Below are positions 18,631 through 29,145 of a stretch of DNA of 64,000 nt, piece by piece. Both the position numbers and the translations under genes were made by a program. The stretch's first letter is position 1. Each line of letters begins with the position of its first letter. Under the pieces are notes generated by a model. It ran no database searches. It was not told where the DNA came from and saw only the letters and a program-made list of their open reading frames with translations. The stretch spans positions 434,001 to 498,000 of the forward strand of contig JAIQGE010000001.1 of NCBI GenBank assembly GCA_020072815.1, read 5' to 3'. The stretch comes from Terriglobia bacterium (GTDB lineage: Bacteria > Acidobacteriota > Terriglobia > Terriglobales > Acidobacteriaceae).

Positions 18631-19368
18631 ATGTTCAGCGCATTCTCCTTCGGTAAAATCATCAAGACGATTCTTCCTGGCGCCATCCTCGGTCTGGCAT
18701 TGGCGCTGTTCGCAGAAGGTGCATGGGCGCTGTGGCAGCCCGGTACGGGATTCCTGATCGCCAAGTTACACAAAGATTGGATCACTCCAGTCACCGCCGC
18801 GTTCATCCCGTTCAGCCTGATCCTGGGGTTCTTCCAAAACACCGTTGTATGGATGGCTTTGAACCACCGGGCGCGTGCCCGCAGCGACGCGGAACTGCGC
18901 GGAACGATCTACGCCGAGCTGCGCGAGAAACTCTCCCGGGGTCTTTGGGAGGATTCCGCGGCGTATTTTGGCCAAGCGGGTCGCGCCTTGGGACAGCTCG
19001 CCCGCCCCGACCGTCCGACGCTGGAATATTACTACCTGCCGGCAGTCACGCTCGCCAACCTGAACTATCTATGGGAAAGTTATTTCTGCTGGTATGAATT
19101 TGATATCAACTCCGCCTGCGCTCTCTTGCTCTGCGCATTGGCGGCTGTCTTCCTGCTCTGCGTCAAGCTCTGGCAGTACCCTTGTGTGTTTTTCTTGTTG
19201 GGTCTCGCCCTCCTGGCGTTTAGCTGCGTGGTGATCGGTGTGCTGTGGCGGGCAGCGATCAAAAATCTTGTTTCCTACGAAAAAAACCTGCTGCTGCTTA
19301 TCTCTGGATCGTTGGCGAAAGCCGCAAACGGTGCCCCGTCTGCGACTGTTGACAATGCTGCCAAGTGA
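18631..19368 (+). CDS. Hypothetical membrane protein
   Basis: A 245-residue protein with an N-terminal pair of transmembrane helices (IIKTILPGAILGLALALFAEG and VTAAFIPFSLILGFF). A roughly 95-residue polar middle section rich in Arg/Glu follows (HRARARSDAELRGTIYAELRE), then a C-terminal hydrophobic pair (ALLLCALAAVFLLCV, FFLLGLALLAFSCVVIGVLW). The start is 5 bases after the trpF stop. No family was recognised; an unknown membrane role is all that can be said. Confidence 0.7.
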   Translation: MFSAFSFGKIIKTILPGAILGLALALFAEGAWALWQPGTGFLIAKLHKDWITPVTAAFIPFSLILGFFQNTVVWMALNHRARARSDAELRGTIYAELREKLSRGLWEDSAAYFGQAGRALGQLARPDRPTLEYYYLPAVTLANLNYLWESYFCWYEFDINSACALLLCALAAVFLLCVKLWQYPCVFFLLGLALLAFSCVVIGVLWRAAIKNLVSYEKNLLLLISGSLAKAANGAPSATVDNAAK

Positions 19369-19987
19369 CGGCAGGAGGGCACACTGGCCGGGTGGCCTAC
19401 CTATTCCTGCCGGGTGTTCCAGGCTTCCCCGCGTATTCTGCCCCTCTCTGCAGGCCGAGGGTGCCCACTCAATGCATCCTCAATCATGAAGCTGCGTGCT
19501 CCGCTTTGCTGCGCGCGGGCCCGCGGCGCAAGGAAGAGCTCTCTCTTCATTCCTTTCCCTCATTCGCTCCGCTCACCCGGCACGTAAAGGGCCGGGCTTC
19601 CACCGAGCACACTGGCAAAGAGTACCTCTACCCCGGTGCCACACGAGCAAAGCGCGCTCAGGGACCCGGCTCGCGCGACCTCGGGTATCTCGTCATACGC
19701 AGTTTGAGACGTAGCGGTGCTACGTCTCTACGTTGGGACTTTCGAGCCTGCGACCGATGATTTTGGGGCGATGAACTACTTTCCCGCTGGTGTTGGCGAA
19801 GATAGGGAGGGAAAATGAGTGGAGTTTTGCAATCGCCAAATGGCGACCGGAGGCGATGGAAGAGATTGCCAAAATCGCCGAAATTGCCAAAAATTGACGA
19901 TTGAAAGGCAACAAGCCGCCGGCTATCCGCAAAGAAAAAGCCCCTGCATTCGCAGAGGCTCAAAAACTAATCCTGTTGTCGCTTCGC
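19369..19987. other. 619-base noncoding stretch with repeats
   Basis: No credible gene is seen. The stretch holds a CCCGGCACGTAAAGGGCCGGGCTTCCAC copy near 19575 (inverted relative of 10573-10612). It also holds the GAGACGTAGC hairpin at 19706-19728 and a CGCCAAATGGCGACCGG repeat near 19834-19858 that recurs at 58784-58812. Confidence 0.6.
19706..19728. repeat. GAGACGTAGC inverted repeat
   Basis: GAGACGTAGC and GCTACGTCTC form 10-base arms around GGT. This is the second copy of the element at 80-102. The two differ by a compensating pair of changes (G to A in one arm, C to T in the other), which suggests that the folded form is what is preserved. Confidence 0.6.
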
Positions 19988-21262
19988 TTACGCGCGGCCG
20001 ACGCCGAGATACTCGAAGCCCAGGGCTTTCATGCGCACGCCGTCCAGCAGGTTCTTGGTGTCCACCACCACGGGCCGGCGGACGATGCGGCGAATGCGGT
20101 CGTAATCCAGTGTGCGGAACTCCGGCCATCCGGTGCCTACTACCAGCGCGTCCACGCCTTCGGCCACCGAGTACGCGGAGTCGCAATAGCGGACGTTGTT
20201 GCCGGTAAGTTCCTGCTGCGCGTCCGGCATGGCGATGGGATCGTAAGCCCGCAGGTGCGCGCCGCCTTCCATCAGCGCGCGCGCCAGATGGATGGAACCG
20301 GAGTGCGCCACCGAATTGGTGTTGGGCTTGAAGGCCAGACCCAGCAGGCCCACTTGCTTGCCCGCCACGGTTTCCAGCGCGCTGTTGATCTTCTGCATGA
20401 TGCGTCCGCAGAAGGCCTGGTTGACTTCGCGCGCGGCGGTCAGGATCTTCAGTGACACGCCCGAGCTGGCGGCGAGGCTGGCCAGGGAATCCATGTCGGA
20501 TTCAGTGAAGCTGCCGCCCAGCGAGCCGGGCTGCATGCAGCGCGGAGCAATGCGCTTGTCCAGTCCCAGGGCCAGGGAAAGGTCCACGGCGTCAGCGTTG
20601 ATGCGTTCGCACAGACTGGAAAGCTCGTTGATGAAAGAAACCTTCGTCGCCAGAAACGCAGTGGAGGCTTCGCGCACCAGCTCCGCCGTCTCATGCGTGG
20701 TCACAATCACCGGGACGCCGCGCATGACCAGCGGGCGATACAGAGCTTTCAGCGCGGTCACCGCAGCGTTGGAGTTGGTGCCCAGAACGATGCGGTCCGG
20801 CCAGTTGAAATCTTCCACGGCGCAGCCTTCGGAAAGGAAAATGGGATGCGATACCACTACGATCTGCCGGCCCGATCCCGCCAGGCGTTCTTCAATCCGG
20901 CGCGCTGTGCCCACGGGCACGGGCGTCACCAGCACCAGGATCTGGCCGTGGTCGCAATAGTTGGCAATCTCCATGGAGATGGCTTCAATGTCTTTGTTGG
21001 CGTCTTCCGCCAGATAAATGATTTCCGCGCGCTGCACCATGGACTGCAGGTGGGTGGAGTACATGAGCCGGCCGGAGCGCACGCCGCGGCGCACAATGTC
21101 ACTCAAGTTCTTTTCATGGAAAGGCAAAATGCCGCTGGCCAGCAACGTGGTATTGATGGAATCGCTGCCGTACGCGGTCACTGGCACCCCGAAATCTGCA
21201 AGACATGAGGCCACGACTGTGCCCAGATATCCGCACCCGTACACACCAATCTGCATAAACAA
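19988..21262 (-). CDS. UDP-glucose/GDP-mannose dehydrogenase homologue with degenerate active site
   Basis: A 424-residue member of the nucleotide-sugar dehydrogenase family by overall layout: Rossmann GVYGCGYLGTVVASCLADFG, TPVPVGT, DFNWPDRIVLGTN, FLATKVSFINELSSLCERIN and GLAFKPNTNS. The four-electron oxidation chemistry needs residues that are missing here. The GGSCFPKD cysteine is replaced (GGSFTESD, Phe252). The Lys of KYAANAFLA is Arg197 and its Asn is Thr201. The Glu of PEFLREG is Ile141. The usual DD(x)R after FKPNT is lost. It may bind a nucleotide sugar without oxidising it, or catalyse something new. It stands alone. Confidence 0.8.
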   Translation of the reverse strand: MFMQIGVYGCGYLGTVVASCLADFGVPVTAYGSDSINTTLLASGILPFHEKNLSDIVRRGVRSGRLMYSTHLQSMVQRAEIIYLAEDANKDIEAISMEIANYCDHGQILVLVTPVPVGTARRIEERLAGSGRQIVVVSHPIFLSEGCAVEDFNWPDRIVLGTNSNAAVTALKALYRPLVMRGVPVIVTTHETAELVREASTAFLATKVSFINELSSLCERINADAVDLSLALGLDKRIAPRCMQPGSLGGSFTESDMDSLASLAASSGVSLKILTAAREVNQAFCGRIMQKINSALETVAGKQVGLLGLAFKPNTNSVAHSGSIHLARALMEGGAHLRAYDPIAMPDAQQELTGNNVRYCDSAYSVAEGVDALVVGTGWPEFRTLDYDRIRRIVRRPVVVDTKNLLDGVRMKALGFEYLGVGRA

Positions 21263-21799
21263 TGGCTCCTGGAGAAGCGTAGTCGGCGGCGACGACTCGG
21301 GGAAAAGAGGGACTCGCCAGCTTGCTACTCATTGATTTACTTATGGGCTGTGTGATTAGAAGCTTTTGATTAGGACATCCGCAATATGGAATTAGGACAT
21401 GTACTTCCGGGGACCATCCGCGTTACCACGAAACCGGGGCGAAACCATTTTGATTTTGCAGTATTTTCGCGGTCGTGCGCTTCCGCGTGTATCTCAAGTC
21501 CAATAGACCTTCGCTTGACGACTGCGCGCGTCATGCGGCCGCGTTTGCACCATGAATGCTGCACAGTTCGGGAGGAGCACTCGGCTATCCGGCCAGGGGT
21601 CATGCACCAAGCGGTCAGCTTTGTTCCCCCCATCCGGCCGATTGCAATGGCCGGGCACAATGCGCAGGGCATGCTGACCATGACCGCCGGTTCCTGTCTT
21701 GCTTGAGGACAAAGAACCTTGGCGCGTTGCACCCTTCTCAAGAGGGAATCGCCCGGGAACGGTAGTATTACATCAAAAAAGAACTCTTCGGAGCGCTTT
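21263..21799. other. 537-base intergenic stretch, nothing recognised
   Basis: The region lies between the divergent dehydrogenase homologue and the SnoaL-like gene. Short reading frames on both strands lack ribosome binding sites and family resemblance. No repeat of the families seen elsewhere in the window and no convincing promoter was found. Confidence 0.5.
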
Positions 21800-22207
21800 A
21801 TGCCAAACAATCCGATTGATGTCGTCCTCAAATTCGAACAGCTTATCAACTCCCGCGACGCCGCAGCTGTCTGCGCGCTGCTCACACCTGACTCGGTATT
21901 CATAGACTCGCTCGGCAACCGCATGGAAAATGCCGGCGCCGGAAAGCTGCGCCAGGCGTGGGAAGGCTACTTCAAGATGGTGCCAGACTACTCCATCGCG
22001 CATTCTGAAATCTTCGCCAACGGCGACACGGTGGCCATGTTTGGTTCCGCCCAGGGAACTTTTTCAAAGGACGGCCAGGTGAAGAAGGAAAACTTCTGGA
22101 CCACTCCCGCCGCCTGGCGTGCCGTGGTCAAAGACGGCAAGATCGCCGTATGGCAGGTGTACGCGGATAACGAACCCATCCGGGCCATCATGCGGAAATA
22201 TTCATGA
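21800..22207 (+). CDS. SnoaL-like/NTF2-fold protein
   Basis: A 135-residue single-domain protein. ATG 21800 follows GGAG by 6 bases. The pattern VVLKFEQLINSRDAAAVCAL LTPDSVFIDSLGNR, then LRQAWEGYFKMVPDYSIAHSE and KDGKIAVWQVYADNEPIRAI is that of SnoaL-like polyketide-cyclase/ketosteroid-isomerase folds. Substrates cannot be predicted. It has no signal peptide, so it is probably cytosolic. It stands alone and converges on the TonB-C-like gene. Confidence 0.8.
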   Translation: MPNNPIDVVLKFEQLINSRDAAAVCALLTPDSVFIDSLGNRMENAGAGKLRQAWEGYFKMVPDYSIAHSEIFANGDTVAMFGSAQGTFSKDGQVKKENFWTTPAAWRAVVKDGKIAVWQVYADNEPIRAIMRKYS

Positions 22208-22293
22208 ACATGCTTTTCGAGCTGCCCGGAATTGCAAAGCCAAACGCGGAGGACGCCACGCACACAAGCGGTTTGGAGCGAAGGGACATGAAT

Positions 22294-23409
22294 TTATTGC
22301 GAAACAAATTTCACATTCACAAACGCCTCATACTGGCGATGCGCGTTGGGCCGCAATACCGGGAAGGTGGAGGTAGTCACCGTCTGCAGAGCGGCCTCGC
22401 CCAGCTCTCCCGCCGAGCTATCGAGCAGCTCTGCTTCCATGACCTGGCCGCGCTCGCCCAGAATCGCGTGCACAATCACTGGCTGTATCGCTTGCGCTCC
22501 CGGCGCAACCGGCACCACGCGGGGAAAGCGCATGGTCCCGCCCAGAAGCGGGCCGGGGCGATGGGCCATCATGTCTTTGTTCACGATGAGCTCCTCCGGG
22601 CCGCTTCCGCCGGCTTCCACGATGCTTTCCAGGCGGGCTTCAAGGACCGAGCTGTTTCCTTCCACAATGGAGATCTGCCCCGGCAGCGTACGGCCGTGAA
22701 AATTCAGCGCGTTCGCGTAGTCGTACACCACGTAAATGCCCGGCGCCTCAGACAGTACCTGCAGCAACCCGGTTTTCGAATCCACGCAGTATTCGCTCTC
22801 CACCCAGCGGCGTCCCGGGGTGGGCGTGGGATCGTTCATGTCGCCGGAAGCCAGGACGCAAGTAACATCCTTGCCTCGCCAGTTGGCCTTGGCGGTGCGA
22901 ATCAGAGTATGCGCCGACTGAAATTCAATGGGCCAGAAGATCGCCGAGCGCAGCATGTGCACGCGCATGGGCACCGATTCCGCAGCAGGGTCGTCATACA
23001 CGCCTCCGCCGGTCGAGATGCGCGTGAGCGAATAGTCCCCCAGGCGGACCTTCCAGCGGAAGGCGTATGGCTGCATCCAGGTTTCTTCCATGTCTCCGGC
23101 GCCGGTGACCTGCGCATTGCCGCTGGCGGTGAAGCTGACCTTCAAGGTGAAGGCCGGGCTGCCCGGCGAGTGCAGGTCGGCATTCTGGCGTGCCTTTTCC
23201 ACCAGTTCAACGATCTCGGCGCGCTCCTGCGGCGTCTCCACCACGTGCGTGGCGCCGTTGGCCAGCTCCAGCGAGTTCGCCGGCGGCGGATTTACAGGAA
23301 GCCCCTTCTGCGGCCCGCCTTGAGCAAAGACGGCAGCGCTGAGCGCTAGCAGGATTAAGAAGAGAATTGCCAGGAAAGAAGGTACAGCAGAACGGCGAAT
23401 GGCTTGCAT
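22294..23409 (-). CDS. Secreted protein with TonB-C-like C-terminal domain
   Basis: A 371-residue exported protein. ATG 23409 opens a signal peptide (SAVPSFLAILFLILLALSAAVFAQ). The middle region is beta-rich (AFTLKVSFTASGNAQVTGAG, YAFRWKVRLGDYSLTR, YCVDSKTGLLQVLSEAPGIYVVYDY). The last 70 residues, QPVIVHAILGERGQVMEAEL, LGEAALQTVTTSTFPVLRPN and EAFVNVKFVS, have the strand-helix-strand layout of TonB C-terminal domains, which are often fused to unrelated exported domains in Acidobacteriota. Its partner is unknown. The carB stop lies 164 bases upstream on the same strand. Confidence 0.72.
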   Translation of the reverse strand: MQAIRRSAVPSFLAILFLILLALSAAVFAQGGPQKGLPVNPPPANSLELANGATHVVETPQERAEIVELVEKARQNADLHSPGSPAFTLKVSFTASGNAQVTGAGDMEETWMQPYAFRWKVRLGDYSLTRISTGGGVYDDPAAESVPMRVHMLRSAIFWPIEFQSAHTLIRTAKANWRGKDVTCVLASGDMNDPTPTPGRRWVESEYCVDSKTGLLQVLSEAPGIYVVYDYANALNFHGRTLPGQISIVEGNSSVLEARLESIVEAGGSGPEELIVNKDMMAHRPGPLLGGTMRFPRVVPVAPGAQAIQPVIVHAILGERGQVMEAELLDSSAGELGEAALQTVTTSTFPVLRPNAHRQYEAFVNVKFVSQ

Positions 23410-23573
23410 TTCACGCCTCCTCGAACCAGTTGAAGACGGTATTCCTAGGGGGAATGTTAACCATGCTACTGCCGCGACGTTAAATATCGCAAGACGAGTT
23501 TTGTTAAGAAATTGCTGAGGCTGTCGCTGCAAACAGGAGCGCAGCACCGCAGTGCGTAGCGACAAGAGCAAAG

Positions 23574-26500
23574 CTACCGCTTCTTGCTGACTGCTGAATG
23601 CTTTTGGCTGCTCTTTCCATGCCACTGCTGCAGCGACCGCACATTGATCTCGCTGCGCTGCAGCGCGGCAATGCCTTCTGCTGCAGCTTTCGCGGCCGCC
23701 AGCGTGGTAATCGTGGGAATGCGATTGGTCACAGCCGCGCGACGGATGGCCTTCTCGTCAAAATACGGGTCGGGGCCGTGCGGCGTGTTCACGATGAGAT
23801 GCACGCGGTCGCCCTTGATCCAATCCACCACGTTGGGCCGGCCTTCTTTCACCTTGTAGACACGCTCCACCGCGATGCCCGCTTTCTCCAAGCGGTCAGC
23901 CGTGCCGTGCGTGGCCACCAGGTTAAAGCCCAGGTCAACGAAGCGCCGCGCCAGTTCAATGGACTTGACCTTGTCGCGGTCCGTAACACTGATGAACACC
24001 GTGCCGCTCGTCGGCAAGGACTGCCCGGCGGAAAGCTGCGCTTTAGCGAAGGCTTCGCCAAACGTCTCGGCTGATCCCATGACCTCGCCCGTGGACTTCA
24101 TCTCCGGCCCCAGCACCGTGTCCACGCCGGGGAACTTGCTCCACGGAAACACCGGCGACTTCACAAAGTATCCCGCGCCCGTGGCCAGGTCCAGCCCAGT
24201 GGCAGCGTTGTCCGGCAGGAACTCTTGTAGCTTGCGCCCGGTCATGAGGCGCGCGGCAATCTTGGCCAGCGGCACGCCGGTGGCCTTCGACACATACGGC
24301 ACCGTGCGCGACGCCCGCGGGTTCACTTCAATCACAAAAACTTTTTCATTCTGGATGGCGAACTGAATGTTCATCAGCCCAATCACTTTGAGCGCGCGCG
24401 CCAGCTTGTACGTGATCTCGCGAATCGTGAACAGCACGCGCTCGGGCAGGTCCACCGACGGCAGCACGCACGATGAATCACCGGAGTGTATGCCGGCTTC
24501 TTCGATATGCTGCATGATCCCGCCGATCACCACGTCCTCGCCGTCGGAGAGCGCGTCCACATCCACCTCGGTTGCGTCTTCCAGGAAGTGGTCAATCAGC
24601 ACCGGGCGCTCCTGCGAGTACTCCACGGCTTCTTTCATGTAGCGGATCACGCTCTCGTCGTCGTAGGCGATCACCATGGCGCGTCCGCCCAGCACGTAAG
24701 ACGGCCGCACCAGCACCGGATAGCCGACTTTCTGCGCTCCCGCCACCGCTTCTTCCACGCTGGTGACGATGGCCCCCGGCGGCTGCGCGATGTTCAGGTC
24801 TTCCAGAAGTTTGCCGAAGCGCTTGCGGTCTTCCGCCAGATCAATGGACTCCGGCGACGTGCCGATGATCGGCACGCCCGCGGCTTTCAGCGGCAGCGCC
24901 AGGTTCAGCGGCGTCTGCCCGCCGAACTGCACGATCACGCCAATCGGCGCGCCGCCCTGCGCCTCATGCTCGTAAACCGACAGCACGTCTTCAAACGTGA
25001 GCGGCTCAAAGTACAGGCGGTCGCTGGTGTCGTAGTCGGTGGAGACCGTCTCCGGATTGCAGTTGATCATGATGGTCTCGTACCCATCATCGCGCAATGC
25101 GAACGACGCGTGGCAGCAGCAGTAGTCGAACTCAATCCCCTGCCCGATGCGGTTGGGCCCGCTGCCCAGAATGATGATCTTCTTCTCCGGCGTGGGCGGC
25201 GCCTCGTCCTCTTCTTCGTACGTCGAATAAAGATACGGGGTGTAGCTCTCAAACTCCGCCGCGCAGGTGTCCACCTGCTTGTACACCGGACGGATGCGCT
25301 GCTGCTCGCGCATGCGCCGCACCGTGGCCGCGTTGGTCTTGAGCGTGAGCGCCAGCCGCTCGTCCGACGCGCCCATGCGCTTGGCTTCGCGCAACGCCTG
25401 CCGCGGCAGCGTATCCAGCGTGTACCCGGCAATCTCCGCGTCCATCGCGCTGATCTCCTTCATCTGGTGCAAGAACCACGGATCAATCCCCGTGAGCTTG
25501 TGGAGTTCCTTGATGCTCATGCCCTGGCGCAGCGCGTAGCGCAGGTAGGTGAGGCGCTCGGGATGCGGCGTGACCAGGCGTTGCGTAAGAATCCGCGGCT
25601 CAATTTTTTCCGTCCCCGGTTTCCTGCCGGTCTCCAGCGAGCGCACGCCTTTCATCAGGGCTTCTTTGAACGTCCGCCCCATGGCCATGGCTTCGCCTAC
25701 CGATTTCATCTGCGGCCCCAGCGACTCGTCCGTGCCGGGGAATTTTTCAAACTGCCACTTGGGGATTTTCACGACGACGTAATCAATCGTCGGCTCAAAG
25801 CAAGCCGGAGTTTTCAGCGTAATGTCATTCGGAATTTCGTCCAGCGTGTAGCCGACGGCCAATTTGGCCGCAATTTTCGCGATGGGGAACCCCGTCGCTT
25901 TCGACGCCAGCGCCGACGAGCGCGACACGCGCGGGTTCATCTCAATCACCACCATGCGTCCCGTGATGGGATTCACGCCGAACTGGATGTTCGATCCCCC
26001 GGTCTCCACGCCGATCTCGCGGATCACTTTGATGGAAGCGTCGCGCATCAACTGGTATTCGCGATCAGTGAGCGTCTGCGCCGGAGCCACCGTGATGGAG
26101 TCGCCGGTGTGCACGCCCATGGGATCAAAATTCTCAATCGAGCAGATGATGATCACGTTGTCGGCCAGGTCGCGCATCACCTCCAACTCGTATTCCTTCC
26201 AGCCCAGCACTGATTCTTCGATCAGCACTTCGTGCACCGGAGAAAGGTCCAGACCGCGCGCCAGGATTTCCAGCAGCTCTTCGCGGTTGTACGCCATGCC
26301 GCCGCCGGTGCCGCCCAGCGTGAATGACGGCCGGATGATCACCGGGAAGCCGATCTTGGCGGAAAACTCCAAGCCGTCTTTCAGGTTGGTGATCAGCGCC
26401 GACTTCGGCACGTCGAGCCCGATGCGGTTCATCGCGTCTTTGAACAGCAGGCGGTCTTCCGCCATCTTGATGGCGCGAAGCTGCGCGCCAATCAGCTCCA

Positions 26501-26867
26501 CAGCGTATTTGTCCAGAATGCCTGCGTCCGCCAGCTCCACCGCAAGGTTCAACGCCGTCTGCCCGCCCACGGTGGGCAACAGCGCAAACTTGCCGGGAAC
26601 CCCGGAGTGCGCCAGCAGATCAGCCTCTTGCCGGATGATCTCTTCCAGATAAGTCCTGGTCAGCGGCTCAACGTACGTGCGGTCGGCCATCTCCGGGTCG
26701 GTCATGATGGTGGCCGGGTTGGAGTTGGCCAGCACCACTTCAAAGCCTTCGGCCTTGAGCGCCTTGCAGGCCTGCGTGCCGGAGTAATCGAACTCCGCCG
26801 ACTGGCCAATCACAATCGGACCGGAGCCGATGATCAGGATCTTTGCGATGTCATCTCTGCGTGGCAT
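23574..26867 (-). CDS. carB: Carbamoyl-phosphate synthase large subunit
   Basis: A 1097-residue enzyme that makes carbamoyl phosphate from bicarbonate, ammonia and two ATP for arginine and pyrimidine synthesis. Both ATP-grasp halves are complete: the first begins [18 protein letters not shown], the second [20 protein letters not shown]. They contain [15 protein letters not shown] and [15 protein letters not shown] respectively. The allosteric MGS-like domain closes the chain ([37 protein letters not shown]). Length is typical. It forms a run with carA, interrupted by one secreted-protein gene. The start is 27 bases after that gene's stop. Confidence 0.97.
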   Translation of the reverse strand: MPRRDDIAKILIIGSGPIVIGQSAEFDYSGTQACKALKAEGFEVVLANSNPATIMTDPEMADRTYVEPLTRTYLEEIIRQEADLLAHSGVPGKFALLPTVGGQTALNLAVELADAGILDKYAVELIGAQLRAIKMAEDRLLFKDAMNRIGLDVPKSALITNLKDGLEFSAKIGFPVIIRPSFTLGGTGGGMAYNREELLEILARGLDLSPVHEVLIEESVLGWKEYELEVMRDLADNVIIICSIENFDPMGVHTGDSITVAPAQTLTDREYQLMRDASIKVIREIGVETGGSNIQFGVNPITGRMVVIEMNPRVSRSSALASKATGFPIAKIAAKLAVGYTLDEIPNDITLKTPACFEPTIDYVVVKIPKWQFEKFPGTDESLGPQMKSVGEAMAMGRTFKEALMKGVRSLETGRKPGTEKIEPRILTQRLVTPHPERLTYLRYALRQGMSIKELHKLTGIDPWFLHQMKEISAMDAEIAGYTLDTLPRQALREAKRMGASDERLALTLKTNAATVRRMREQQRIRPVYKQVDTCAAEFESYTPYLYSTYEEEDEAPPTPEKKIIILGSGPNRIGQGIEFDYCCCHASFALRDDGYETIMINCNPETVSTDYDTSDRLYFEPLTFEDVLSVYEHEAQGGAPIGVIVQFGGQTPLNLALPLKAAGVPIIGTSPESIDLAEDRKRFGKLLEDLNIAQPPGAIVTSVEEAVAGAQKVGYPVLVRPSYVLGGRAMVIAYDDESVIRYMKEAVEYSQERPVLIDHFLEDATEVDVDALSDGEDVVIGGIMQHIEEAGIHSGDSSCVLPSVDLPERVLFTIREITYKLARALKVIGLMNIQFAIQNEKVFVIEVNPRASRTVPYVSKATGVPLAKIAARLMTGRKLQEFLPDNAATGLDLATGAGYFVKSPVFPWSKFPGVDTVLGPEMKSTGEVMGSAETFGEAFAKAQLSAGQSLPTSGTVFISVTDRDKVKSIELARRFVDLGFNLVATHGTADRLEKAGIAVERVYKVKEGRPNVVDWIKGDRVHLIVNTPHGPDPYFDEKAIRRAAVTNRIPTITTLAAAKAAAEGIAALQRSEINVRSLQQWHGKSSQKHSAVSKKR

Positions 26868-26894
26868 TAATCTGGTTTCCTCAGTTTCATTTCC

Positions 26895-27896
26895 TTAATT
26901 AATGACCTCCGCTTCCCATCCGCACTTTCTGCGCTGGAAAAGCGACAACGTTTGCTTGGCGGTTGTGGGCTCGGCCGCAACTTGCACCAGAATTTTCGCC
27001 GATTCGCCTGCCACGGAAATCAGCAGCAGGATGACGTTTCCCGTGCCTTCCGCCAGCGAGTACAACGGACCGGCGTCCAGGATTCCATGAGCGTCAGCGG
27101 TGAGTGAAACCGTTGCGCCCTCTTTTTGCGAAGCGCGCGCCACGCGCACCACGGCTTTGGCCATCGGCTCGCCGCCGCGCTGCAGGAGAATCTGACGCGC
27201 GGCCAGCGTCAGCGGACGCGTCTCATGCAGCGAATCGCAAACGTCCGCCCGCCGCTCCGCGCACGGATGCGACACCAGAATGTCCCCGTGGTATGACTTC
27301 ATGCGGTTGGAGTAGCGGACAAGGATGGCCTGTGGTTGACGCGTCTGAAGCTGCGTCGCCGGTGTTGATGCTTTGGTCGGAACGAGCGGAGCGTTCTGCT
27401 TTTCGCTCGCCGGTGCGTTTGTCTTGCTTCCGCATGATTTGCTTTCCTCTGGTCCGGTGACGGTCAGGCAGGTGGAAATCAGATCGAACGACTCCGTCGC
27501 CGACGTCACTACCAGGAAATACTGCCCCGGCACAAGGCGGTTCAAGGCAAATCCGCCCGCGGAGTCTGTGACGAGTTTGTAGATCGGGCCTTCAGGGTTG
27601 CGCTTGAGGCTGGCGCAGCGTCCCGGCGCGGAATTCTCCAGCGGCTCAAGCAACGGCAGCAACTGGACTTGAATCCTCGCCGCGCGCACAGGCGCTTCGG
27701 CGTCCACGCTATACAGCGTGCCTTCCAGCGTGACCTGCGGGGATTTTTGCGCGAGTACGGGATTCGCCCCGAAGACGACAACGATAAGAATGATCCGCGC
27801 AGCGTCAAATACGCAAAGTAAGCATTGGGGCAAACTTGAATTGCTTGCCTTCCTCCGTGCCTCCGTGCCTCCGTGGTGGAAGTTCATCCCTTCCAC
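26895..27896 (-). CDS. Secreted protein with carboxypeptidase-regulatory-like domain, between carA and carB
   Basis: A protein of up to 333 residues. A signal-like segment ([16 protein letters not shown]) precedes a Cna-B/carboxypeptidase-regulatory-like beta domain ([40 protein letters not shown]). A Ser/Thr/Pro/Gln linker follows, then a second beta region ([20 protein letters not shown]). The first codons, [14 protein letters not shown], are the translation of an intergenic repeat (CCTCCGTGCCTCCGTGGTGG) that overlaps the carA end, so the true start may lie further in. Its position inside the car operon is unusual. Function is unknown. Confidence 0.65.
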   Translation of the reverse strand: MEGMNFHHGGTEARRKASNSSLPQCLLCVFDAARIILIVVVFGANPVLAQKSPQVTLEGTLYSVDAEAPVRAARIQVQLLPLLEPLENSAPGRCASLKRNPEGPIYKLVTDSAGGFALNRLVPGQYFLVVTSATESFDLISTCLTVTGPEESKSCGSKTNAPASEKQNAPLVPTKASTPATQLQTRQPQAILVRYSNRMKSYHGDILVSHPCAERRADVCDSLHETRPLTLAARQILLQRGGEPMAKAVVRVARASQKEGATVSLTADAHGILDAGPLYSLAEGTGNVILLLISVAGESAKILVQVAAEPTTAKQTLSLFQRRKCGWEAEVIN

Positions 27897-29047
27897 TCCG
27901 CCATCATCTTCATGAAATCCTTGAACAGGTACTGCGAATCGTGCGGGCCGGGCGCAGCCTCCGGATGGTACTGCACGCTGAACAGTGGCAGCGTTCGGTG
28001 ACGCAGGCCTTCCAGCGTGTTGTCGTTCAGGTCCACGTGCGTTTTGACCACCTCGGACTCTTTCAGCGAATCCGGGTCCACAGCAAAGTTGTGGTTGTGC
28101 GCGGTGATTTCAATTTTTCCCGTCTCCAGTTGCTTTACCGGATGGTTCCCGCCATGGTGCCCGAACTTGAGTTTGTAGGTCCGGCCGTGCAACGCCAGGC
28201 CGATCAACTGGTGTCCCAGGCAGATGCCGAACACCGGAACTTTCCCCATCAAGCGGCGGATGCTCTCGTAAGCGTAGTTGCAAGGTTCGGGGTCGCCGGG
28301 GCCGTTCGACAGGAACACGCCGTCCGGCGCCATGGCCATCACGTCTTCCGCCGACGTCATCGCTGGGACCACCGTTACCCGGCAGCCTTCGTCCACCAGC
28401 ATGCGCAGAATGTTCTGCTTGATGCCGTAGTCATATGCCACCACGTGGCGTTGCGGGGCTGCGGTTTTCGGCGCAGACCCGGCGGCAACTTTGGCCGCAG
28501 CCACACCCGCAGCATCGGCCGCCGTCACCGGCTGCCGGCCTGTCTCCCAGGTATAGCGTTGCTTGGTGGTGACGACTTTCGCTAAATCTGTTCCATCCAT
28601 CTTGCGGATGGACCGGGCCTTGGACACAAGTTTTTCAGGATCGGTTTCAATGGACGAGATCACCCCGCGCATCACGCCGTGTGAGCGCAGGTGGCGGACA
28701 AGGGCGCGGCTGTCAATATCGGCGATGACCGGGATCTTGAACTTTTCCAGATACTCGTCCGTCACCTGCTGCGACCGCCAGTTGGAACTCACCGCCGAAA
28801 ACTCGCGCACCACCAGCCCTTCGATGTAAGGATGGGTGGCCTCATTGTCTTCAGGATTGGTTCCGTAGTTGCCGATCTCAGGATTGGTCAGGACGACGAT
28901 CTGCCCGGCATAAGAAGGATCGGTGAATATTTCCTGGTAGCCGGTGAGAGAGGTATTAAAAACAACTTCCCCGTAACATTCGCCTTTGGCGCCGTGGCCT
29001 CTGCCGCTGAAGATTCGTCCATCTTCCAGCGCAAGAATTGCCTGCAT
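27884..29047 (-). CDS. carA: Carbamoyl-phosphate synthase small subunit
   Basis: A 387-residue glutaminase subunit that supplies ammonia to CarB. The N-terminal domain shows [18 protein letters not shown] and [16 protein letters not shown]. The class I glutaminase domain has [11 protein letters not shown], the nucleophile Cys in [17 protein letters not shown], and the His-Glu pair in [14 protein letters not shown]. An Ala-rich insertion ([21 protein letters not shown]) separates the domains. The gene overlaps the next gene by 13 bases. The 494 bases upstream are occupied by a nested palindromic repeat rather than an obvious promoter. Confidence 0.96.
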   Translation of the reverse strand: MQAILALEDGRIFSGRGHGAKGECYGEVVFNTSLTGYQEIFTDPSYAGQIVVLTNPEIGNYGTNPEDNEATHPYIEGLVVREFSAVSSNWRSQQVTDEYLEKFKIPVIADIDSRALVRHLRSHGVMRGVISSIETDPEKLVSKARSIRKMDGTDLAKVVTTKQRYTWETGRQPVTAADAAGVAAAKVAAGSAPKTAAPQRHVVAYDYGIKQNILRMLVDEGCRVTVVPAMTSAEDVMAMAPDGVFLSNGPGDPEPCNYAYESIRRLMGKVPVFGICLGHQLIGLALHGRTYKLKFGHHGGNHPVKQLETGKIEITAHNHNFAVDPDSLKESEVVKTHVDLNDNTLEGLRHRTLPLFSVQYHPEAAPGPHDSQYLFKDFMKMMAEWKG

Positions 29048-29145
29048 GGGGTCTCCGGGACGTGGATTTTAAGAATTTTAGCAGACGAGCAGCGCTCGCA
29101 GATAGGGCCGGGCTGTGGATAACGCCGCAGGATTCCAAAAAAGCT

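Noticed and set aside
24486-26213. 575-codon open frame antisense to carB
   Set aside because: It lies fully within carB, follows its codon pattern in the complementary frame, and is His/Arg/Val-rich without recognisable domains.
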